NCBI RefSeq assembly: GCF_000208925.1
Contig: NW_001915210.1
Location: 1-14,597 of the forward strand
DNA length: 14,597 nucleotides
Direction of reading: 5' to 3'
From: Entamoeba histolytica HM-1:IMSS
Lineage: Eukaryota > Evosea > Mastigamoebida > Endamoebidae
The notes beneath the pieces were generated by a model. It made no database searches and was not told where the DNA came from. It saw nothing but the letters and a program-made list of their open reading frames with translations. The translations under genes and the position numbers were made by a program. Shown here in pieces: positions 7,825 through 14,597 of the stretch. Position 1 is the first letter of the stretch; every line of letters begins with the position of its first letter.

Positions 7825-10615
7825 ATTGCAAGATGATATGAAGATGATTTCAATAGTTATGCATCTTTATCTCCAAAATAAAATAATAGGAGATAAATTT
7901 GATGAAATAAAAGAAATCCTAAAGAAAATCAATAGACTAGAAGATTTGGTCAAGGGAAGGAAATGGTACAGAATAAAGTGCATCATGAAATTAAATGAAC
8001 ATGATGAAGAAGGAATAAAAGTTAAAGCACTAGAAAGAATAAAGTACCTAAAATATATGATGACTATGATCAAAGAAAGAATTAAATTTAATAAAGATGA
8101 AAGGGTCAGAATCAATACAAATAAAATCATGTTTGATTCTAACAAGAAAATTAAAATAAAGAAGAAAGACCCAAAAAATGAAATATACCCAAATAACGAT
8201 ACTACTTTAGAATATTGGAAATCGTTATATGAAACACAGGTGAAATTAAATAAAGATTATTGGAAAATAAAACAAATCACCTCGTGGAATGAAAGATATA
8301 GAAATTATGATAATGTCATAATAACATTAAATGAATTAAATTTCAGTTTAATGAGAATAAGTAACTGGAAAACACCAGGAATAGACACTATATATGGGTA
8401 TTATTGGAAAAGAATGTCATCATCAAGAGAAGCCATTCTCAGTATCTTCAATGAATGGTTGAACTTCCCCGAAAACATCCCATTAGACATGGTAAGTGGA
8501 AAAACTTTATTAATCCACAAAGGAGGTGATAGGAATGATGTCATTAATTATCGTCCTATCAGTTGTACAAACGTAATTATGAAAGTATTTACCTCCATAT
8601 TAAAAGAAAAGATTCACAGAAGACTTAACATGAATTGTGAATCATTTAAAATCAGTAGCAACCAATTGGGATGTAAGTTGCAATCTTTAGCTGCTAAAGA
8701 AGGAATAATTAATAGTTATATGATGAAGCAGCAGAAAGAAGAGAAATACCCAAAATATGTGGAGTCATATTATGACATTAAGAAAGCATATGACACAGTA
8801 AACCACGAATGGGTAATTGAATCATTAAAATATTTTAATGTAGAGGGAGTCATCATTGACATGATTGAAAGTATGATGACTAGATGGAAGATATTCATCG
8901 GCTATAAATTTAATGAATATCTAGGTAGTATTAAATTAAATAGAGGAATTTTACAAGGTGATTCCTTATCCCCTCTACTCTTCATCATTCAGATGAACGT
9001 AATTTCTCAAATCATCGAAGAGAAATTCCCAAAAGCAAATCACACTTTATATATGGATGATTTGAGAATAATGACGCAAAGTAGTGAAGAAATGGGAATA
9101 ATCCACAACGAAATTAAAGAAATAATAAGTGGAATAGGGATGGAAATGAATGAAAAAAAGTCAGGAATGGTATTAAAAAACATTAAAGAAATACCAAACG
9201 GAATGCAAAACATCCCCGTAATTGAAGGTGAGGACTTGTATAAATACTTAGGAATATGGCAGTCCGACGAAATTGATGACACCTTCAATTGTAAAATCAT
9301 CAAAGAAAAAATGATGAAGAAGATGGAAGAAATAAACACTGATGATAGCAGTAATAGAAGATATATTACTAGAATAAACACGGAAGTAATCCCTATCTTC
9401 AGATATTCAGCATCAGTTGTGAATTGGAAAATTACCGACCTAGACAAAATGGATTTGGAGATAAGAAAATACTTAAGAAAGGCAAAATACATTGGTGCTG
9501 GAAACTCCAAAGATAGGTTGTATGTCCCTCTAGAAGAAATGGGTGAAGGATTAATAAATATAAGGGACGAATATGTTATTGAATTAGTAAGAACAGTAAT
9601 GTACTACTGTACCAGAGAAAGTGAAATAGGAAATAACATATTAGAGAGATGGTACAGTAAGAAGGGAATATGGAATAGAATTAAAAAAGCCCTAGGTCAT
9701 AAAATCCCAGAAACAAAAATAGAAGAAATAATAAATGAAGGGATAGAAAAGAAAAAAGAAAAAGAAGTAGTAGTAGAAATAAAAAAATTATTGACCGACC
9801 AATACATCAAAAAATGGAAGTGTCATCAAATAAGTGGACACTTCAGAAGATGGTTCGAGTCAAAAGGAGTAGATAAAACTACTACAGTGAAAGCATGGAA
9901 GTCCATCAACATTAAGAAAAATGCATTTCTCCAATTAACTAAAATGCAAGATGGAGCAATATTTTGTGGGTATAAAAAAGCAAAAATAATGAAAAATGAA
10001 AGATTGAAATACTGCCCACTATGTAAAGATAAGATAGCCACAATAGAACACATTTTACTATCTTGTATTGGTCATAAAAAATCACAAATAGAAAAACATG
10101 ACCATATAGGCATAATAATATGGGAGGGATTAATAAGAAAATACACTGGAAATAAACAATATAAAAAACCTCCATATGAAACAGTGTTCCAATATAAAGA
10201 CATCACAATGATATGGAACAAACAAATAATGTCTAAAAGTGATGGACAATACCACAAAAGACCAGACATATATGTATTAGATAAAAAGAACAAAACTGGT
10301 CTATTATTTGATATGACTATTGTGGCTGATCACAATATTAATGGAGCCTATTGGAAGAAAAGAAATAAGTATAAGGAATTAAAGAATAGGCTAATGAAAA
10401 TAGAAAAGTTAAAAGATGTCAGAATAATTCCAGTAGTAATTTCAATTAATGGATTAATAAATAAAGAAAGTAATAGATTAATTAAAGAATTAAAAATTGA
10501 TATTGACATCGAGAAAGAAGTAAAAAAACCTTGTAATAAAAAACATGATGGATGTCATGGAATACTGCGGAGATCACAACCAAACATACTCCGTAGAGTT
10601 GCTAGAAGAAGATGA
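7817..10615 (+). CDS. LINE ORF2: reverse transcriptase with CCHC finger and restriction-like endonuclease
   Basis: Open for 932 codons from ATG 7817 to TGA. The first 200 or so residues are charged and helical. Reverse transcriptase motifs follow in order: the GGDRNDVINYRPIS block, motif A YYDIKKAYDTVNHEW (catalytic D320), RGILQGDSLSPLLF (Q380-G381-D382), and motif C YMDD (412-415, D414 and D415). A thumb-like region precedes the finger C733-X2-C736-X8-H745-X4-C750, then the endonuclease motif R815-P816-D817-X14-D832 and a KKRNKYKEL helix, as in R2/R4-type elements. The enzyme would nick target DNA and copy its own RNA from the nick (target-primed reverse transcription). It may also copy SINE RNA in trans, as known for Entamoeba. 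No catalytic residue is missing. The very basic C-terminus (ILRRVARRR) is encoded within the hairpin-forming 3' region. The true start may lie upstream, behind a frameshift. Confidence 0.93.
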   Translation: MHELQDDMKMISIVMHLYLQNKIIGDKFDEIKEILKKINRLEDLVKGRKWYRIKCIMKLNEHDEEGIKVKALERIKYLKYMMTMIKERIKFNKDERVRINTNKIMFDSNKKIKIKKKDPKNEIYPNNDTTLEYWKSLYETQVKLNKDYWKIKQITSWNERYRNYDNVIITLNELNFSLMRISNWKTPGIDTIYGYYWKRMSSSREAILSIFNEWLNFPENIPLDMVSGKTLLIHKGGDRNDVINYRPISCTNVIMKVFTSILKEKIHRRLNMNCESFKISSNQLGCKLQSLAAKEGIINSYMMKQQKEEKYPKYVESYYDIKKAYDTVNHEWVIESLKYFNVEGVIIDMIESMMTRWKIFIGYKFNEYLGSIKLNRGILQGDSLSPLLFIIQMNVISQIIEEKFPKANHTLYMDDLRIMTQSSEEMGIIHNEIKEIISGIGMEMNEKKSGMVLKNIKEIPNGMQNIPVIEGEDLYKYLGIWQSDEIDDTFNCKIIKEKMMKKMEEINTDDSSNRRYITRINTEVIPIFRYSASVVNWKITDLDKMDLEIRKYLRKAKYIGAGNSKDRLYVPLEEMGEGLINIRDEYVIELVRTVMYYCTRESEIGNNILERWYSKKGIWNRIKKALGHKIPETKIEEIINEGIEKKKEKEVVVEIKKLLTDQYIKKWKCHQISGHFRRWFESKGVDKTTTVKAWKSINIKKNAFLQLTKMQDGAIFCGYKKAKIMKNERLKYCPLCKDKIATIEHILLSCIGHKKSQIEKHDHIGIIIWEGLIRKYTGNKQYKKPPYETVFQYKDITMIWNKQIMSKSDGQYHKRPDIYVLDKKNKTGLLFDMTIVADHNINGAYWKKRNKYKELKNRLMKIEKLKDVRIIPVVISINGLINKESNRLIKELKIDIDIEKEVKKPCNKKHDGCHGILRRSQPNILRRVARRR

Positions 10616-10673
10616 AGACGAAGGGACGGGATTAGTCTCCCCTGAGCCAGGAACAATAGAAGCTAGTTCTATT
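10565..10673 (+). other. Structured LINE 3' end: three possible hairpins
   Basis: Hairpin 1: CTGCGGAG (10565-10572) with CTCCGTAG (10589-10596), 8 pairs including one G-U, 16-base loop, inside the last ORF2 codons. Hairpin 2: GGGA (10628-10631) with TCCC (10638-10641), 6-base loop. Hairpin 3: AATAGAA (10655-10661) with TTCTATT (10667-10673), 7 perfect pairs around GCTAG. The segment is clearly richer in G and C than its surroundings. In R2-type LINEs the reverse transcriptase recognises a folded 3' end of its RNA, so this is a plausible recognition element. Pairing was found by eye; no folding energy was computed. Confidence 0.5.
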
Positions 10674-10733
10674 AATACTTAATTAATTGCTTTTTATTTT
10701 TATGAGCAAAATATAATAAATGGAATATTCTAT

Positions 10734-10795
10734 GGATGCAAATTTTTTTGCATCTTTTTTCTTTTTTGCAAATTATTTAGATGCATTTTTTCTTT
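10734..10795. repeat. GATGCAAA-type repeats between the two LINEs
   Basis: GGATGCAAATTTT (10734-10746) is followed at once by TTTGCATC in inverted orientation (hairpin GATGCAA / TTGCATC), then TTTTGCAAATTATTTAGATGCA. The first 13 bases are identical to 13451-13463 at the other side of the antisense LINE relic. Confidence 0.6.
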
Positions 10796-13262
10796 GCTAA
10801 TTTTCGTACCCGCATCAAATTCATTAAAATGTGTAATTAATAAGTCTTTAAATATTTGTTTACAAACATAATCATGTTTTGATATTTGATTCTTTTTCAT
10901 TACAGGACATCCTAACAATATATGATTAATAGATGCAATTGTGTTATGACAATGTTTACAATATTTTAAAACATCATTTTGGAGTATTTTTGATTTAATA
11001 CTTCATTTCATACTTACACCTTCTTGCATCTTTACTATTTGGAGGAATGCATTTCTTTTTATGTTTAATGACCTCCATGTGGCTACTGTTAATTTCTTAT
11101 CATTGAAAGTGCCATTTGCACATCTTATATATTCACCACATTTCTTTTCTTTCCATTCATTTAAATATCTATCATTTAATTCATTATTTACCCATTCAAA
11201 TACTTTCTTTACATCATGTTTTCTTTCATTTAATTATATTATATTCATTAATTCGTTAAAATTAATCTTCTTACCAAATGCTTTCTTCATTCTTTTAATT
11301 ATTCCATTTGGATTTTCTTTTATTGCATCTATCATTTCTCCTATTCCTGTGTTTGATTTCCACTTATATTTTAAATATATTCTTAATAATTCTTTACCAC
11401 ATTCATCTCTTGCTGATATTAATCCTATTCCAAATTCATTTATTTTAACATATAATCTACTTTTGGGAATATTTCTACTATATAATTGGAGTTGTATTAA
11501 TGCTTTTCTTATTTGTTTGTCTATCTTCTCCAATTCTCCTAGTTTCCATGGGACAATACAAAATCCATATCTTAATTTTGAGATTATATCACTATTAATC
11601 TTTCTTATTGTATTGAGGCTGCTATATTTCATAGTGTTTAGTGATGATAAAATAGAAGATACATCATTTAATATTTTTGTACAATATTTATTAATATTTA
11701 TTTTATCTCATATTTCAATACCAAGATATTTATAATGATTGTCATTAGTTACTCTTGGTAGTTCAGCTAATTCACCATTTATTTGACTATTAATATTAGT
11801 CATTATCCCACTCTTTTCTACATTAATTTTTAATCCTATTGCATTAAATATTTCTTTAGTTAATTTGTGTGATTTTTCCATTTCATCGAGGCTATTAGTC
11901 ATTATCTTTAAATCGTCCATATACAATATGTGGTTTAACTTGACTTGTTTTTCTTCTCCATTCATTTTAATATTTAATTTGTTAATTTGTTTATCTAATT
12001 GTTTAGATAGTACATCAATGGATAATACAAATAAAAGTGGAGATAGGCTGTCACCTTGTATTATTCATCTTTCTACATTAATTATACCCACACTTTCTTG
12101 ATTATAATGTAAGTTAAGATATGTATTATTTAATATATATAATATACTATTAATTACTACTAGTTGGATATTAAAATAAATTAAACAATGTTTAATCCAT
12201 TGATGATTAATACTATCATATGCTTTGGAGACGTCATAATATGTTTCTACCAACTTCCATTTATTCTTATTAATAATTGAATGGTTATAGTGTTGTATAA
12301 TAATCCTTCTTTTGATGCTTATGTGTATTTCTTACATCCAATTTGATTTAATGAAAGTTGTTTTTCAATTGGATTTAACATCAATTGATTTTCTATTTTC
12401 ATTTTTAATATTGATGTATACACTTTTAACAGACAATTTAAGCAAGTTATTTGTCTGTAATTCTGATTGTCTAATTTATCTCATTTCTTATATATTAATA
12501 TTGTCCTTCCTCGAATAAAATGAAGAGGTATTTCGTTAGGATTGTTTAACCATTCATTAAATAATTTTAATAAATACTTCATTGGTTATTCTAAATATTT
12601 AATCCAAAATCCTTGTATTTTATCAACTCCCGGTGCCTTCCAGTTAGCAATGAATTTAATATCACAGTCTAGTTCATTGGGAGTGATTATTGACATTCTA
12701 TTATTAATTCTATTTTCATTTAATATTTCATATAAATTAATATTTAGACAAATCTATAATAGTATTAGTTTCATAGATTCCTTTCCAGAAATTAATAGTG
12801 GAGATATTATCTGGATATTCATCTTCTTTAGACTTATTTAGGTGTTGTCTTTTTCCATATTTCATCATTTTATAATTCCATCTTATTCTTTTCAAATTAT
12901 TCTTTCTTGCTTCTATTTCTATTCTTTTCATCTTTCGGATGTATTTATAATAGTTTATTTGTTCAATTGTTTTTATTTTAATATGATATATATCATATTT
13001 CTTAATATGTATTATTCTTTTTAATTTCATATATTGTTTATTATGGAGTAAATCTCTTATTCTTCATATTTTGTTTGTAATATCCTTTCTATACTTCTCT
13101 TTCCACTTCTTTCTTGTTTATTTTTATTAATGATGTTAATAGTGGAAGCTACAGATTTAATATAATGATAATAATCATCTAATGTATTGATTATTATTTC
13201 ATTTTTATTAATAATATTAATTATTTGATGTACTTTCTTCTTATTGTAATAGTAGTTAATAA
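10796..13262 (-). pseudogene. Decayed antisense LINE ORF2 (divergent family), 5' and 3' truncated
   Basis: Read on the minus strand from right to left, blocks co-linear with the sense ORF2 appear in several frames. These are INYYYNKKKVHQII (about 13250), EYPDNISTINFWKGIYET (about 12790, compare the sense IYPNNDTTLEYWKSLYET), FNEWLNNPNEIPLHFIRGRT (about 12540), ETYYDVSKAYDSINHQW (12250), IQGDSLSPLLF (12060), LNHILYMDDLKIM (YMDD codons at 11912-11923), KSRLYVKINEFGIGLISARDE (11460), NIKKNAFLQ (11050) and the finger C-X2-C-X8-H-X4-C (codons 10960 to 10907). Homology ends near 10800, so the endonuclease and 3' UTR are absent. In-frame stops include TGA at 12065-12067 and 11003-11005 (both where the sense copy has Gly) and TAA at 12586-12588, plus frameshifts. 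Similarity to the sense element is clear only at protein level, so this is an older or different LINE family, not a recent copy. It cannot encode a functional protein. Confidence 0.88.
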
Positions 13263-13450
13263 AGGCAACGAAAAAAAGCAAATAATTGAAAAAGAAGAGA
13301 ATGAATGATATAAAAGAATAAAAAGAAAGTAAGAAGTTTGATATGATGAAGAAAGAATAAAAGTAGAAAGGAGAGAATATAAAAAGAAAGAAGATAAAGT
13401 GTAATAAAACAAAAGAGATGATAAAAGAAGAATAGAAAGAAAAAAATAAA
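13263..13450. repeat. Purine-rich dispersed repeat, copy 1
   Basis: C-poor, A/G-rich DNA starting exactly where the antisense LINE homology ends. It shares TATAAAAGAATAAAAA (13309-13324) and a 21-base identical block (13412-13432) with copy 2 (14250-14265 and 14301-14321), in the same order and orientation, with about 50 extra bases in between here. No protein is supported; the minus-strand frame is a low-complexity Phe/Ser/Leu translation. Confidence 0.55.
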
Positions 13451-13556
13451 GGATGCAAATTTTATTTCAACAAATAAAAAAAGCGCAAAATTTAATGATG
13501 CAAAATTTAATGATGCAAAATATTTAGCAACATTTTTTATTGATGCAAAATATTTT
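13451..13556. repeat. GATGCAAA tandem-like repeats right of the antisense LINE
   Basis: GGATGCAAATTTT at 13451-13463 repeats the 13 bases at 10734-10746. Further on, the 15-base unit GCAAAATTTAATGAT occurs twice in tandem (13485-13499, 13500-13514), then diverged GCAAAATATTTA...GAT units at 13515-13544 and from 13545. Confidence 0.65.
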
Positions 13557-14597
13557 GAAATAAAAATAAATCATCATTTGATATTATTATTATATTTGAT
13601 AATAATTTATATTATATATTAAATACATCATATTTCTTTATTATTTATCTTTCTTTTCTTTTTATTATTTCATATATTAAATTATTATTCATTCATTTAT
13701 TATTCATATTTCATTTATTAAATAAAATGAAAATGAAATTGTAAAATATCAATTAAATATTCATGAATAATTTATTAATATTTAATAATTGAAATAACAA
13801 ATAATAATGTAACATTAATGATATATTCAATATATTCTTTATTTGATTTGTTCAATATTAGATTATTCTATTTCATTATCATTTCATCGTCTTCATTATT
13901 TTATTTCATTTATTATTTCATATTCATTTATTATTTTTTAAAATCAAATAAACAATAATATTGATATTCATTCATCATATTCATTTAATATAATAAATAT
14001 ACACAACATTTCAGAATAAATAATGAATAATTAAGAATGAAAATATTGATTTATTCAATATTTTATTCAACATAAAATCAATAAAACATATATTTTGATA
14101 ATACACAAATGAAATAATAAAGAAATATACAATACTCAAGAATTAATAAAAAAGAAATAAAAAGAATAAATGAATATAAAATTGATAAATAATAGAAGAA
14201 AGAAATAGAAAAACAACGAAAAACAAATAATATAAAAAGAATAAAAATATATAAAAGAATAAAAATAAAGTAGAAGAAGAATATAAAAATAATAAATCAC
14301 AAAGAGATGATAAAAGAAGAAAAGAATGAAAATGGTGTATTTTTAATGTAAAAATTAGAAATATGAAATAATAAGTGTCTAATTTAATTGTGTAAAATGA
14401 TTAACAATATTTTATTATTGAAAAATATTTTACTCTTTTTTATGTTATTATTTATATGTATAACTTCATCATGATGTTTATTATATATTCAATCATATGT
14501 GTTATGTTATTATAACATATAATAAGTGATAAAATATAAATGAAAATGATATGAATATATGATATAGAATATAGAAAAAAACAAAAGAATAATAAGA
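13557..14597. other. AT-rich gene-free right end
   Basis: Apart from the repeat copy entered separately, this 1 kb consists of TTATTATTTCATTT and ATATTCATTTATTATT words, then A-rich sequence. Small inverted repeats occur (AATATTTT / AAAATATT at 14406-14429; TATGTTA / TAACATA at 14503-14519), which is expected by chance in such DNA. No gene, RNA gene or LINE remnant is seen. Confidence 0.55.
14230..14340. repeat. Purine-rich dispersed repeat, copy 2
   Basis: Contains the same two blocks as copy 1 (14250-14265 and 14301-14321), with matching words between them (AAAGTAGAAG, GAATATAAAAA) and an apparent 50-base deletion relative to copy 1. Orientation is the same. Function unknown. Confidence 0.55.

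Larger units (their letters stand above)
5857..10733 (+). mobile_element. LINE (non-LTR) retrotransposon with restriction-like endonuclease, sense orientation
   Basis: The element carries a basic, coiled-coil ORF1 followed by an ORF2 with reverse transcriptase and a C-terminal PD-D endonuclease, the order found in Entamoeba LINEs. Ends are approximate. The 5' limit is set by an 11-bp direct repeat TTTATTTTTAT at 5846-5856 and 10693-10703, a possible target duplication giving a length near 4.8 kb, which matches the size known for EhLINE1-type elements. The 3' limit could be 10692 or as late as the GATGCAAA repeats at 10734. It lies in the same direction as IRE1 and directly behind it. ORF1 is broken, so independent movement is unlikely unless ORF1 protein is supplied from elsewhere. 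Confidence 0.85.

Noticed and set aside
11061..11735. Plus-strand 224-codon frame
   Set aside because: It is the complement of the antisense LINE relic; the minus-strand blocks match ORF2 while this frame is Phe/Leu/Ser-rich with no known motif.
5901..12600. Reassigned TGA codon explaining stops in ORF1 and the relic
   Set aside because: TAA stops and frameshifts also interrupt both, and the host genes and ORF2 use ordinary stops, so simple decay is enough.
13263..13458. N-terminal half of the minus-strand frame at 13057-13458 as part of a LINE protein
   Set aside because: Only the portion right up to about 13260 matches ORF2; beyond that it is translated purine-tract complement.
13485..13556. 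CRISPR-like array
   Set aside because: Units are contiguous 15-bp tandem repeats without unique spacers, in a eukaryotic genome.
13557..14340. MITE or other DNA transposon with terminal inverted repeats
   Set aside because: T-rich left and A-rich right halves look complementary in composition, but I found no convincing long inverted ends or target duplication.

Overview
The window looks like nuclear DNA of an Entamoeba species. The evidence is the extreme AT richness, a short intron that begins GTTTGT and ends TAG, tiny gene spacers with a TAATT motif just after the stop codons, and LINE retrotransposons whose ORF2 ends in a restriction-like endonuclease, the type known from Entamoeba. Species cannot be fixed from the sequence alone.

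Layout: (1) 1-563, C-terminal end of the coatomer beta-prime subunit gene (COPI vesicle coat). (2) 564-3443, about 2.9 kb with no gene: very AT-rich, with purine-rich tracts and a nested inverted repeat near its right end. (3) 3444-5835, a complete IRE1-type ER stress sensor of 779 residues (signal peptide, lumenal sensor, membrane span, kinase, KEN ribonuclease) split by one 52-nt intron. (4) about 5857-10733, an approximately 4.8 kb LINE on the same strand, starting a few bases after the IRE1 stop. Its ORF1 (basic, coiled coil) is broken by one nonsense codon and three frameshifts. Its ORF2 (reverse transcriptase, CCHC finger, PD-D endonuclease) is open for 932 codons with all catalytic motifs. 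Its 3' end can fold into a series of hairpins. (5) about 10800-13262, minus strand, a badly decayed and divergent ORF2 of a second LINE, tail-to-tail with the first and lacking its own 3' end. It is flanked on both sides by GATGCAAA-type repeats. (6) 13263-14597, gene-free AT-rich DNA with two copies of a purine-rich repeat.

The two host genes both serve the early secretory pathway (COPI retrieval and ER stress sensing), but they are separated by 2.9 kb and nothing shows joint regulation. The most notable content is the intact IRE1 with all RNase residues, the asymmetric decay of the LINE (ORF1 dead, ORF2 open), the structured LINE 3' end, and the convergent LINE pair inside a local repeat family, which could give rise to double-stranded or antisense RNA.
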